Below, piece by piece: positions 18,102 to 27,932 of a stretch of DNA of 64,000 nucleotides. Each line of letters begins with the position of its first letter. Within the stretch, counting starts at the first letter, position 1. A program made the position numbers and the translations under genes. A model generated the notes under the pieces. The model was not told the DNA's origin, made no database searches, and worked only from the letters and a program-made list of their open reading frames with translations. This stretch comes from Ornatilinea sp. (GTDB taxonomy: Bacteria > Chloroflexota > Anaerolineae > Anaerolineales > Anaerolineaceae), in assembly GCA_018433975.1 (NCBI GenBank), contig JAHDQE010000014.1, positions 62,001 through 126,000 of the forward strand, read 5' to 3'.

Positions 18102-19241
18102 ATGGTGGTGCAAATTAAAGAAGTTGTTTCCTTAAAAGACTTAAGAGCATTTATCCGTTTCCCCCATACCCTGTACCAGGGCAACCCTTATTGGACCCCA
18201 TCACTCTTTTTCGATGAATACAACACATTGCGGCGTGATAAGAATCCCGCTTTTGAGCACTGCGAAGTGAAATATTGGCTGGCCTACCGTGAAGGGCGCA
18301 TTGTTGGCCGGGTGGCCGCTATCCTCAATCATAAACATCTTGAGAAATGGAACCAGCGCTATCTGCGCTTCGGCTGGATTGATTTTACAGATGATCCGGC
18401 CGTCTCTAAAGCGCTGCTGGACGCGGTAGAATCCTGGGCAGTAGAGAAGGGCATGACCGCAGTACATGGGCCGTTAGGGTTCACCGATCTGGATCCGGAG
18501 GGGATGCTGGTCGAGGGTTTCGATGAACTCAGCACACTTGCCACAATTTATAACTATCCCTACTATCCCGTCCACATGCAAAAATTGGGGTACTCAAAAG
18601 ACATTGACTGGGTAGAATATGAGATCACCATGCCGGACAAACCGATGGAGAAAATCGCCCGTGCAGCTGAAATCGTCATGCGCCGGAGCAAATTGAGATT
18701 GTTAAAAATCCGCAGCAAAAAAGAGTTATTGCAGTATGCCGATGAACTTTTCAATTTACTGGATGCCGAATACCAATCTCTGTATGGGGTCGTACCGCTG
18801 ACCAAAAAACAGATGAAAGCCTATATTAAGCAATATCTTGGCTTTGTAACACCCGATTTCGTCCCCATCGTAGTCGATGAAAACAACGAAATGGTCGCTT
18901 TCGGCATTGTCATGCCGTCATTATCTCGTGCGCTGCAAAAATCAAAAGGGCGGTTGTTTCCCTTTGGCTTCATTCATCTGTTAAAAGCACTCAAGAAGAA
19001 TGACCGGGTAGATCTCTATCTGGTTGCTGTTAAATCAGAATACCAGGGCAAAGGTGTAAATACCATTTTGATGAATCGCATGATGGAAGTTTTCCGCAAG
19101 CATGGGTACACTAAAGCCGAGTCGAACCCCGAGCTTGAAACCAATCTGGATGTTCAGGGACAATGGAAACTCTTTGAGACCCGCCAGCACAAAAGAAGAA
19201 GGATCTTCATCAAGCATTTAAATGCGGAATCCGGAAATTAA
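18102..19241 (+). CDS. GNAT-fold N-acetyltransferase-like protein
   Basis: About 379 residues from ATG 18102, which has AAAGGTGG upstream; a longer frame from 18078 lacks a ribosome site. The N-terminal half contains GNPYWTPSLFFDEYNTL and AYREGRIVGRVAAILNHKHLEKW. The C-terminal half has DLYLVAVKSEYQGKGVNTILM, the acetyl-CoA-binding Q-x-K-G-x-G/N loop of GNAT enzymes. Proteins of this size with duplicated GNAT halves are common and uncharacterised in Chloroflexota and Bacteroidota. Substrate unknown. Confidence 0.75.
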   Translation: MVVQIKEVVSLKDLRAFIRFPHTLYQGNPYWTPSLFFDEYNTLRRDKNPAFEHCEVKYWLAYREGRIVGRVAAILNHKHLEKWNQRYLRFGWIDFTDDPAVSKALLDAVESWAVEKGMTAVHGPLGFTDLDPEGMLVEGFDELSTLATIYNYPYYPVHMQKLGYSKDIDWVEYEITMPDKPMEKIARAAEIVMRRSKLRLLKIRSKKELLQYADELFNLLDAEYQSLYGVVPLTKKQMKAYIKQYLGFVTPDFVPIVVDENNEMVAFGIVMPSLSRALQKSKGRLFPFGFIHLLKALKKNDRVDLYLVAVKSEYQGKGVNTILMNRMMEVFRKHGYTKAESNPELETNLDVQGQWKLFETRQHKRRRIFIKHLNAESGN

Positions 19242-19357
19242 CGCAGCGCACTCTTTTACAAAATAATCGAAGTTTCCTCGAATCAAAATTTTCTGATCCG
19301 GCCAGGCCGTCACACTTTCTACAACCGGTTATCTTTTCCACTTTCCTTTCTATAATT

Positions 19358-19723
19358 ATGAATATGGCAAACAATCCCATCAATCTGGGTCTGCGCTTTT
19401 TTCTGGAGCTGTACGGCCTGTTCGCTCTGGGCTGTTGGGGCTGGGTGCAGCACACCGGATCACCTCGCATCCTGTTGGCATTTGGACTGCCTCTGCTGGC
19501 AGCCGTATTCTGGGGGACCTTCCGGGTTCCGAATGATCCCGGCAATGCCATTGTCGCTGTTCCGGGTTCTATTCGGCTTTTGTTAGAAGCCGTTTACTTT
19601 GCTGGAGCCGTGTGGGCCTTATACGCTGCCGGGCGCGAGAAATGGGGTCTGGCTTTCGCCGTCATAGTGCTGCTTCATTATCTGGTGTCCTACGATCGGG
19701 TTATCTGGCTGCTCAAGCAGTAG
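19358..19723 (+). CDS. YrdB-family (DUF2568) membrane protein
   Basis: 121 residues with four hydrophobic segments. The conserved pattern includes LGLRFFLELYGLFALG, a central AAVFWGTFRVPND and a C-terminal LLHYLVSYDRVIWLL, typical of YrdB/DUF2568. The function of the family is unknown. The start could be either of two nearby ATGs (19358 or 19364), neither with a strong ribosome site. Confidence 0.8.
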   Translation: MNMANNPINLGLRFFLELYGLFALGCWGWVQHTGSPRILLAFGLPLLAAVFWGTFRVPNDPGNAIVAVPGSIRLLLEAVYFAGAVWALYAAGREKWGLAFAVIVLLHYLVSYDRVIWLLKQ

Positions 19724-19935
19724 AATAAGATCTGGTCATTCTCGCATAGGGGGAATAAATAAAATACCGGTAGGCCGACTCTTTCGTGCCTTTTATCGCT
19801 TTACCCTCTTTCTCAAGACAAAACTCGATTTTTTGTAATTCATCATGGGGTGGTCTTTTAAACAAAATTCCTGATCACTTTTGTTGATTTTTAAAATTCA
19901 CATTCGGATTTGATTAAATTAATCTGAATTAATAC

Positions 19936-20007
19936 TATAATAGTCTAGTTGCTTTTTAAAAAGTCAACAACGCATGAGCTCTTTTGAGGGGTATATAGCG
20001 TTGTTGA
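19936..20007 (+). promoter_or_regulatory. Promoter element and structured leader before the sortase-fusion gene
   Basis: A TATAAT lies at 19936-19941 without a convincing -35 box at normal spacing. Downstream is a 12-nt palindrome (CTTTTTAAAAAG, 19952-19963). Then comes a perfect 10-bp stem (19964-19973 with 19998-20007) enclosing 24 nt. The RNA leader would be about 120 nt before the ATG at 20074. It matches no riboswitch class I recognise. Nothing else is seen in 19724-20073. Confidence 0.45.
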
Positions 20008-20073
20008 TCCTTGTATGCAAGCCACAAGCAAGATCAAAACAATTGAATAACAAGGGAGAAATTTAAAGTTACG

Positions 20074-23000
20074 ATGAAAATTCCTACCATGCGCCCCAAC
20101 AAAAAATCCGGAATTCATGCAAGTCTATCGATTTTACTATTGTTAATGATGTTATACACAGCGGCTTCTTCACCAACTGAAGTTAAGGCTCAGGTGGTTG
20201 TATTACCCGCACAAATGAATAAAAGCTTTCTTCCGATTTCAATTATTCCCGGTGAAATTTCTACGTTGGAAATTGAAATCTTCAATCCCAACCTGTACGA
20301 GCTCACGGACATGTCTTGGGTCGATGATTTGATAAGCGTTCAGCCAGGAATTTATATTGCAGCCGATCCCAACATCACCAATACTTGCGGTGGAACATTA
20401 ACTGCCGCACCCGGTGGAACCACCATTTCATTAACGGGGGGGACCATTGAGGCGGCGACACAATTGGAAAACGGTTCGTGCCGGGTGCGTGTGGATGTTT
20501 CTTCCATCACTCCGGGGAACTTGCTCAATCGGATCCCTGTGGGCGCTTTAACGGCTACGGGAGAGGAAGGGGTAACCGTCAGTAATACCTCCCCGGTTGA
20601 AGAGACTTTGAATGTCACCGCCGTTCAGGCACCTTCCATCGTTAAAAATTTCGCACCCAATACAATCTGGCTCGGCCAGACCAGCGTTCTCACGATCGAC
20701 ATCAAGAACAATGATTTAAAAATCACCCTGACCGAAGCATCTTTAACGGACACTTTACCCGCAGGAGTTGAACTTGCCGACCCTCTGAATGTCACACTGA
20801 CAAATTGTGGATCGGCAACATACACCGCATCTGCTGGCGGCGGCACGATCACATTGAATAATGCAACCATTGCTCCCAACACTACCTGCCGCATTCAAGC
20901 CAATGTCACATCTTTCCTCGATGATGAATACACCAACACAATTCCTCAGGGAAACATTGAAACAGGAGATGGACTCCAGACAAAACAGGGCGTCACAAAT
21001 GGATCGCCTGCTTCTGCCAATTTAAATGTGCAGGCGGTCGGAATTCAAAAAGCTTTCTCGCCAACCACCATTCAGGCCGGTGAAACCAGCCAATTAACCA
21101 TCACGCTTTTAAACCCGACTACCGAAGTATATACCGGTGTATATCTCGATGACGTATTACCGGGATCGGTCTTGGAAGTGGTGGATGGCAGTGCAGCGAC
21201 AACCTGCACCGCAGATGGAAGCTCATCCACCGATCCCCTGTTAATCTCTACCACAGCACCTCGCACCGTTTCACTGACGGGCGGCATCGTCCGTGCAGGA
21301 AGTGTTGTAACCCCGGGGAGTTGTACCATCACTGTCACCGTTCAGGCACCCCTCAGCGCCCCGGATCAAACACACACCAACACCATACCCGCAGACGCAT
21401 TGGTAACGGACCAGGGCATCACAAATCCGGATCCGGCAAGCGCAAACCTGAGAACGGAAGCTTTGAGTATTGATATCTCCAAGAATTTTAGTCCGGATCG
21501 GATTCAAGCAGGTGGAACGACCACGCTTACAATCACACTTAGCAACCCGACAACCGTCCCTTACACCGGCGTCAATGTTGTGGATAATTTGGCAAATGTC
21601 GAAGCAGGGCTATTGGTCGCAGACCCGTCCAATGCAGCTACAACTTGTGGCGGTACTCTGACGGCGGACCCCGGCTCCACGACCATCAGCCTGGTGGGAG
21701 GCACCATCCCCGCCACTGGAGATGGCGGAAGCTGTACCATCACCGTGACCATAACGACACCCAATGGAGATGGGGACAGCACAGATACCCTGACAAACCG
21801 GATTGATGCCAACACCGCGTCATCCATCGAAGGGGTCACAAACCTCCAATCTGCCAGTGATAATTTATCCGTATATGAACCCGGTTTTGGTCTCACCGGG
21901 AACAAGTCCTTTTCCCCCTCTGTAATCACTACCGGGCAGTCCAGTTATGTTCAGATTCAAATTTACGCACCAACCGACCAGACGCTGACCAATTTCTCTA
22001 TACAGGATACCCTGCCGGAGGGCGTCTACATTACCAACTCAACTTCGCCAAACCTCAGCGGGTGTGGGACAGGCACTTCATTAACTGCCGAAACAGGAGA
22101 ACGTTTAATCAGTTTATCCGGCGCGACCATTACCGCCGGAAGCCGCTGCCGCATCCGGGTATGGGTCACCAGTGACAGTCAGGGGACTTATTCCAATGTA
22201 ATTGAACCCAGCAATATCGGCAACGATCAGGGAGAAACTCTGACCGGGAACCTCACAGCTCAACTTCGGGTCACTGACTTCTCCATATCAAAAGCTTTTT
22301 ATCCGAGCACAGTTAACCCGGGCGGTTTATCAACATTGACGATCACTTTAACCAACACAAATCCCAGCCCATTGATTAACACACAGCTGCGGGATTACTT
22401 AAGTTCAATGGGCGGGACAAACGTTATTATCGCTGCGGAACCCAATGCTTCAACAACCTGTCCGGATGCTTCCATTACCGCTGTCGCCGGAACACAGTTG
22501 ATCCAGATGACGGGAGGTAGCATACCCGCACAGGTAGGGACTGTTCCCGGCCTGTGTACGATCAGTGTTAACGTACAGGGGAACGGCAGCGCAGCCACAC
22601 GCACCAATACCCTGTATTCAGGGAATGTTGAAGGCACCATTCAGGGAACAGACCAACAAGTCAATCCGATAGCGAATGCTCAGGCCCAGTTAACAATAAG
22701 GGATCTTGCAATTGATGTTGTAAAAGGGTTCCAGCCCTCAACCGTTTTTGGTGGTTCTTCATCAACCATGAGCATTGAATTGATCAACCCCAACAATGTC
22801 CAGCTCATAGGTATCTCACTGATCGACAATATGCCTGCCGGCATGTACATTGCCAATCCTCCCAACTTCGATGTTGGTGTTTGTGAAGGAGAGCTCATCG
22901 GCACTCCCGGCGAATCGTCTTTTACATTCAGCGGTGGCTATCTGCCCGGAGGCGGGCGTTGTGTGCTGCGGTTGAATGCCACCATGAATGTAAACGGTAA

Positions 23001-26000
23001 CCTGACCAACACCATCCAGGCTGGCGCAGTGACAAGTTTCAACGGCGCGAGTAATGACCAGCCCGCTGCCACCACCCTGACCAACTTGCCCGGCGTCAGT
23101 GCGGTTAAATACTTTACCCCCTCAACCATCCTGGGCGAGCCCGGGCAATATTCCATGCTGACAATTGAAATTGAAAACAGAACCAATATTCCGCTGAACG
23201 GCATGGGGATCATCGATAATCTGCCGGGCACATTACCTGCCGGGTTGTTTATTGCCGGTGCTCCGGCGCCTGCCCCCACCACGGATTGCGGTGGCTCGTT
23301 AACAGCAGCGGTCGGTACACAGACAATCGAGTTAAGCGGTGGGGTACTGGAAGGTTATGAAACTTGCAAAATCGAGGTCCCGGTATCCAGCACGGTCTCT
23401 GGTGAATATGTAAATATCATTCTGAAAGGGACCATCAAAACAGACGAAGAGGCAACCAACAAAGAAGATGCTGAAGATACCCTGACAGTGCACGCATCCC
23501 CTGAAATGCAAATCAGCAAGGATGTAACCAGCACGGGGCCCTACAATGAGGGAGATTCCATTACCTACTCAATCCAGGTATATAACCGGGGGGATATCAG
23601 CCTGAGTAATGTACAAATAACAGACCCCGGCACAGATGTTACCCTGGGGGCCTGCACCCCTGTACTCGGTTCAACCCTGGCACCGGGCGAAACCATGACT
23701 TGCTCGGCCACACACTCCGTGACGGCAGCCGATATTCTGGCAGGACAATTCACAAACACAGCTTACGGGGATAGCGACCAGACAGATCCTGTGAGCGATG
23801 ATGAAATTGTGCCATTAACCGGTGGGCCCGCATTGAGCGTAAGCAAATTGACCACCTCAAGTGGTCCTTATGAACTGGGTGACACAATCTCCTATCAAAT
23901 CCGGGTGAGAAACATTGGCACAATAATTCTTTCCAATGTTCAGGTTACGGACCCCGGTACGGATGTTGTTTTAGGGACCTGTACACCTGTTTTAGGTTCA
24001 TCCCTCGCTGTTGGCGAATCGATGACCTGCGCGGCAACGCACATCGTCACTCAAAGCGACGTAAATGCGGGTGAGTTTGCCAATACGGCTTATGGGGATA
24101 GTGATGAGACGGAACCCGAATCAGATTCTGTCACCGTTCCGATTTTAGAAAACCCAAAGCTCAAAGTTTATAAAGAGGTCGTTACCGATCCACCCTATGA
24201 AATCGGGGACACGGTCGACTATGAAATCGTCGTTCTCAATACGGGCAACCAGACCTTAAATAATGTCACCCTAACCGATGTAGGAGATGGCGTAACACCA
24301 GGCACATGCGACCGTGTTGATCCCGTTACATTAAATATTGGCGAATACATGACCTGCACGGCATCGTTCGTGGTCACACGAGCAGATTTCGACAACGGTG
24401 AGTTCATCAATACCGCCGTGGCAGACAGCGATGAAAGTGAACCTGCCGAAGGTTCTGCCGTGATCGAGTTTGAGCGCATACCATCTATTGAATTAACTAA
24501 GACAGGCACGCTGCACATGGACGTCATAGAGCCTGACGATCAGGTCGATGCCGGCGATACCATTACCTATGTATTTACAGTTCGCAACACGGGGAATACA
24601 ACGCTTACAAATGTGACAGTGACAGACAAGATAGGTGGAATCGAAATTTCTGGTGGTCCAATTCCAACACTTGGTGTAGACGAGTCGGATAGCACCACCT
24701 TCACCGGAGTCTACACGCTGACGCAGGAAGATGTCGACGCGGGCACTTTCACCAATACCGCGACCGCAACGGGCGAGTATCCCGGAGAGGGTAACAAGGT
24801 CACGGATGACGATGATGACACTCAGGAATGGGATGAGGCCTCATCGATCCAGGTTGAAAAAAGTGTGGTGGGAGACCCCGTCCAGGCTAGCGCCGGCACC
24901 TGGGATGTTACTTACGAAATTGAAGTGACAAACAATGGCAATGTCACTCTGAGCAACTTGCAGGTTACAGATGACTTCTCGGCAGTCTTTACGGACCCAA
25001 CCGTTCTGGTTGAAGTAAGGGAAGTCAGCAGCAACGATTTTTCTGTGAATGCTAATTTTGACGGGATTGCCGGAACCGGTGATATTAATCTGCTAGAAGA
25101 CGGTGTCAATTCGTTGGATGTGGGTGCCAGCGGCACGATTACGGTTGTCGTACGGGTTATTCCCGCAAATAACGGTCCTTTTGAAAACACGGCAGCGGTC
25201 TCGGCGGATACACCGGGTGGAGATCCGGTGTCCGAAGTCAGTGATCCTGTGCCTGTTGACTTTGGTCCCAATCTGTTTGATCCGCCATCCGGTCTGAAAC
25301 AGTTGAACGAATCCGGGCTGCCGGTTCTAAAATGGACAATGGTCTGGATAAACGATACCAACATTGTTGCCGTCAATGCGGTTGCTTCTGATGGGATTTC
25401 CTCCGGAACAAAATTTGTGGATAATGGGGTATCCAGTGGATATCCCTTGCCCGCAGGCACCTTGCCGGATGGCTCAACAAACACCGGCGTGATCTGTGAT
25501 GAAGGTGGCTCAACCAGTACAACAACCACCTATTGTTATTATGAAGGCCCAACAACAGAATACCCCCGGGGTCGCATTATCTGGGAAGGCACCTTAGGGC
25601 CTGATCTGGGTGCCAGGACTCCGGCTGAAGCAGAGAATGAAATCCGGATCACTTTCAGTGTACGTGTTGCCGACGGTGTCAGCCATGTAAAGAACAAAGC
25701 CACAATTGATTCCGATTTGAACGGGGACGGAGATGTAGAAGATCCGGGAGAACAGATTGTTGCAACCGCCGCAAAAGAGTGGCTGGCAGCCGAAGAACTG
25801 CCCCGGACCGGTTTCGCACCCGGTAAACGGACCCTGTTACCCGAGCAGTCTCCTGAAAAGGCTTATCAAAAGAATGAAGGCCTGATCCTCGAAATCCCTG
25901 CAATCGATATGACGGCAAATATCGTTACCGTACCGTTGGTGGATGGAGATTGGGACGTAACCTGGTTAGGGGATAATGCGGGGTATCTGATCGGCTCTGC

Positions 26001-26307
26001 TTACCCAACCTGGAGCGGCAACACTGTGCTTACGGCCCATAACTGGACAGCTTTCAACCAGCCCGGACCTTTTGCCAAATTGAAGAGTTTGAAATATGGT
26101 GACCGGATCATCATTCATGCTTTCGGACTGACCTATCTTTATGAAGTGCGTGAAAGCAAACTGGTCAGTCCTAAGAACTTTGATTCCGCGCTCCAGCACG
26201 AAGAATATGATTGGGTCACACTGCTTACCTGCGAATTCTATAACCCCTTCACTGGGAATTACCTTTCTCGCCGTATGGTACGCGCGGTGCTCGTTGAAGT
26301 GAAATAA
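20074..26307 (+). CDS. Giant secreted repeat protein with LPxTG motif and C-terminal sortase domain
   Basis: 2077 residues. A signal peptide (about 1-40) is followed by eight repeats starting like ISKNFSPDRIQAGGTTTLTI (residues 45-1150, DUF7933-like). Then come about five DUF11/DUF7507 repeats (for example SKDVTSTGPYNEGDSITY) and a further Ig-like domain. Residues 1909-1917 read LPRTGFAPG, a sortase recognition motif, with no hydrophobic tail after it. A sortase domain follows at about 1935-2077 with His1989 (TAHNW), Cys2053 (LLTCEF) and Arg2066/2067 (LSRRMV). The protein is thus an adhesin-like stalk joined to its own transpeptidase, likely acting outside the membrane. RBS: AAGGGAG about 15 nt upstream of ATG. 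A hairpin follows. Whether it cleaves itself or links to another protein is unknown. Confidence 0.88.
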   Translation: MKIPTMRPNKKSGIHASLSILLLLMMLYTAASSPTEVKAQVVVLPAQMNKSFLPISIIPGEISTLEIEIFNPNLYELTDMSWVDDLISVQPGIYIAADPNITNTCGGTLTAAPGGTTISLTGGTIEAATQLENGSCRVRVDVSSITPGNLLNRIPVGALTATGEEGVTVSNTSPVEETLNVTAVQAPSIVKNFAPNTIWLGQTSVLTIDIKNNDLKITLTEASLTDTLPAGVELADPLNVTLTNCGSATYTASAGGGTITLNNATIAPNTTCRIQANVTSFLDDEYTNTIPQGNIETGDGLQTKQGVTNGSPASANLNVQAVGIQKAFSPTTIQAGETSQLTITLLNPTTEVYTGVYLDDVLPGSVLEVVDGSAATTCTADGSSSTDPLLISTTAPRTVSLTGGIVRAGSVVTPGSCTITVTVQAPLSAPDQTHTNTIPADALVTDQGITNPDPASANLRTEALSIDISKNFSPDRIQAGGTTTLTITLSNPTTVPYTGVNVVDNLANVEAGLLVADPSNAATTCGGTLTADPGSTTISLVGGTIPATGDGGSCTITVTITTPNGDGDSTDTLTNRIDANTASSIEGVTNLQSASDNLSVYEPGFGLTGNKSFSPSVITTGQSSYVQIQIYAPTDQTLTNFSIQDTLPEGVYITNSTSPNLSGCGTGTSLTAETGERLISLSGATITAGSRCRIRVWVTSDSQGTYSNVIEPSNIGNDQGETLTGNLTAQLRVTDFSISKAFYPSTVNPGGLSTLTITLTNTNPSPLINTQLRDYLSSMGGTNVIIAAEPNASTTCPDASITAVAGTQLIQMTGGSIPAQVGTVPGLCTISVNVQGNGSAATRTNTLYSGNVEGTIQGTDQQVNPIANAQAQLTIRDLAIDVVKGFQPSTVFGGSSSTMSIELINPNNVQLIGISLIDNMPAGMYIANPPNFDVGVCEGELIGTPGESSFTFSGGYLPGGGRCVLRLNATMNVNGNLTNTIQAGAVTSFNGASNDQPAATTLTNLPGVSAVKYFTPSTILGEPGQYSMLTIEIENRTNIPLNGMGIIDNLPGTLPAGLFIAGAPAPAPTTDCGGSLTAAVGTQTIELSGGVLEGYETCKIEVPVSSTVSGEYVNIILKGTIKTDEEATNKEDAEDTLTVHASPEMQISKDVTSTGPYNEGDSITYSIQVYNRGDISLSNVQITDPGTDVTLGACTPVLGSTLAPGETMTCSATHSVTAADILAGQFTNTAYGDSDQTDPVSDDEIVPLTGGPALSVSKLTTSSGPYELGDTISYQIRVRNIGTIILSNVQVTDPGTDVVLGTCTPVLGSSLAVGESMTCAATHIVTQSDVNAGEFANTAYGDSDETEPESDSVTVPILENPKLKVYKEVVTDPPYEIGDTVDYEIVVLNTGNQTLNNVTLTDVGDGVTPGTCDRVDPVTLNIGEYMTCTASFVVTRADFDNGEFINTAVADSDESEPAEGSAVIEFERIPSIELTKTGTLHMDVIEPDDQVDAGDTITYVFTVRNTGNTTLTNVTVTDKIGGIEISGGPIPTLGVDESDSTTFTGVYTLTQEDVDAGTFTNTATATGEYPGEGNKVTDDDDDTQEWDEASSIQVEKSVVGDPVQASAGTWDVTYEIEVTNNGNVTLSNLQVTDDFSAVFTDPTVLVEVREVSSNDFSVNANFDGIAGTGDINLLEDGVNSLDVGASGTITVVVRVIPANNGPFENTAAVSADTPGGDPVSEVSDPVPVDFGPNLFDPPSGLKQLNESGLPVLKWTMVWINDTNIVAVNAVASDGISSGTKFVDNGVSSGYPLPAGTLPDGSTNTGVICDEGGSTSTTTTYCYYEGPTTEYPRGRIIWEGTLGPDLGARTPAEAENEIRITFSVRVADGVSHVKNKATIDSDLNGDGDVEDPGEQIVATAAKEWLAAEELPRTGFAPGKRTLLPEQSPEKAYQKNEGLILEIPAIDMTANIVTVPLVDGDWDVTWLGDNAGYLIGSAYPTWSGNTVLTAHNWTAFNQPGPFAKLKSLKYGDRIIIHAFGLTYLYEVRESKLVSPKNFDSALQHEEYDWVTLLTCEFYNPFTGNYLSRRMVRAVLVEVK

Positions 26308-26345
26308 ATAAGTGAAATAAATTCAGATCCATAGAAAAATGCCAT

Positions 26346-26374
26346 ATCAGGGTTGGCTGAAAGCCAACCCTGAT
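26346..26374 (+). terminator. Stem-loop terminator after the sortase-fusion gene
   Basis: Perfect 13-bp arms (26346-26358, 26362-26374) with a 3-nt loop lie 39 bp after the stop codon. The T run is weak (ACATTT). It probably ends this long transcript. Confidence 0.72.
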
Positions 26375-26512
26375 ACATTTAAACCTGCATTCATTTGTTC
26401 TATGCGCCAATAAAAACCTTTCGATCTCTTGCGTCCAAATACCGGATACTCCAGAATATCCCCTCAAATCTCTAAAGAATAAGCTCTCTTTCCCAATAAA
26501 TGGGAAAACAAT

Positions 26513-26541
26513 TTGTCATGGTCCGCAAAAAAGAGGATAAT
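26513..26541 (+). promoter_or_regulatory. Sigma-70-type promoter for the aldo/keto reductase gene
   Basis: TTGTCA (26513-26518) and GATAAT (26536-26541) are spaced by 17 nt, each close to consensus. They lie about 70 bp upstream of the ATG at 26611. No other feature is seen in 26375-26512. Confidence 0.55.
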
Positions 26542-26610
26542 AAACAGGTGTACAAATCCCTGGCCGGCTGGCCAAATTAAACCAGCAAATAATTTTCACC
26601 CGGAGCAGCA

Positions 26611-27594
26611 ATGGAATATCGCGAATTGGGCAGAACCGGTTATAAAGTCTCCGTTGTCAGTTTTGGCGCGTGGGCAATTGGTGGGTCATGGGGACAGGTC
26701 AGCGATGAAGATTCAATGGCTGCTCTGCATGCCGCCGTTGATCAGGGGATCAACTTTTTCGATACCGCCGATGTATATGGCGACGGGCGCAGCGAGCGCC
26801 TGCTGGCCCGTTTGCGGAGGGAACGCAGCGAAGAAATTTTCATCGCGACGAAAGCGGGAAAACGCATTAAACCGCAGGTTGCCGCTGGATACAACCGTGA
26901 AAACCTCACGGCTTCCATCGAGCGCAGCTTGAAGAATCTGGGAACCGAAGCGATCGATCTGGTGCAGTTACACTCCCCGCCCTGGGAAGTGTACTACCTG
27001 CCGGAAGTGTTCGGCATTCTGGATGATCTGGTGCGAGCCGGGAAGATACGTCATTATGGCGTGAGTGTCAAAAAAGTGGAAGAAGCTCTCAAAGCAATCA
27101 AATACCCAAACGTCAGGACCGTCCAGATCATTTTTAACATGTTCCGCCAGCGCCCGGCCGGGTTATTTTTCCAAATTGCGGGAGAACGCCAAATTGGAAT
27201 TCTGGCGCGGGTGCCGTTGGCTTCCGGCTTGCTGACCGGTAAGATGTCCGCTCAAACGACTTTTGAAGAGGAGGACCACCGTGCTTTCAACCGCCGCGGA
27301 GAAGCCTTTGACCGCGGAGAGACTTTCGCAGGAGTAGACTACAAAACTGGCCTGCAGGCAGTGGAGGAACTGCGTCCGCTGGTCCCTGCCAGCGCCAGCA
27401 TGGCTCAATTTGCCCTGCGGTGGATCCTGATGTTCGACGCGGTGAGCTGCGCCATCCCCGGTGCTAAACATCCCCAACAGGTCCGGGATAATGCTGCCGC
27501 GGCAGATTTGCCGCCGTTAGAGGATGCTGTAATGGACAGGATATCCGGGATCTATGACAGGTGGATTCGCGAACAGGTCCACCAGCGGTGGTGA
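26611..27594 (+). CDS. Aldo/keto reductase
   Basis: 327 residues of the (beta/alpha)8 NADPH-dependent aldo/keto reductase family. The N-terminal MEYRELGRTGYKVS is typical of YghZ/Tas-like members. Catalytic residues are visible: Asp and Tyr in FFDTADVYGDGRSE, Lys in IATKAGK and His in DLVQLHSPP. The C-terminal cofactor motif includes CAIPGAKHPQQVRDN. It reduces aldehydes or ketones, or oxidises a sugar; substrate unknown. GGAG sits 6 nt before the ATG. It appears to be monocistronic. Confidence 0.9.
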   Translation: MEYRELGRTGYKVSVVSFGAWAIGGSWGQVSDEDSMAALHAAVDQGINFFDTADVYGDGRSERLLARLRRERSEEIFIATKAGKRIKPQVAAGYNRENLTASIERSLKNLGTEAIDLVQLHSPPWEVYYLPEVFGILDDLVRAGKIRHYGVSVKKVEEALKAIKYPNVRTVQIIFNMFRQRPAGLFFQIAGERQIGILARVPLASGLLTGKMSAQTTFEEEDHRAFNRRGEAFDRGETFAGVDYKTGLQAVEELRPLVPASASMAQFALRWILMFDAVSCAIPGAKHPQQVRDNAAAADLPPLEDAVMDRISGIYDRWIREQVHQRW

Positions 27595-27932
27595 AAATTT
27601 CCCGTGCATCACCCGCATCTTTTCCTGGCCTCTCTTTTCATACGAAATCAGACTCCTGATTTATAATTGGGGGAACATTTCCACCCGAAAGCACAACCAC
27701 AATTATCCCGCCCACTTTGGGGTAAAACATAAAACAGATTCAGGGGTAGTCCAAAAATAAATCCAATAACTGCATGCAGACAAAACAACCCTCTGAGATT
27801 TATCCGTTGGATTACCGGAAGATTATTTCAGCAAACAGCACCACGCAATAACTTTTGAAGGGCAAGTGTTCGTTTTTAGATCGATTCGAATTCTAGAGAA
27901 CATCCTTATCTTTTGCTTTGAGGCATGAAATA
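27595..27932. other. Intergenic region without a recognised gene
   Basis: A TATAAT lies at 27662-27667 but has no good -35 box at normal spacing. No convincing terminator, RNA gene or conserved ORF is visible. It presumably holds the promoter of the downstream lipoprotein gene. Confidence 0.4.

Noticed and set aside
17894-18118. Small 74-codon frame before the acetyltransferase gene
   Set aside because: Overlaps the start of the real gene, has no ribosome site and no recognisable pattern.
19941-20073. Known riboswitch (cyclic di-GMP, SAM, cobalamin) in the leader of the sortase-fusion gene
   Set aside because: None of the conserved cores of these classes is visible; only simple stems are present.
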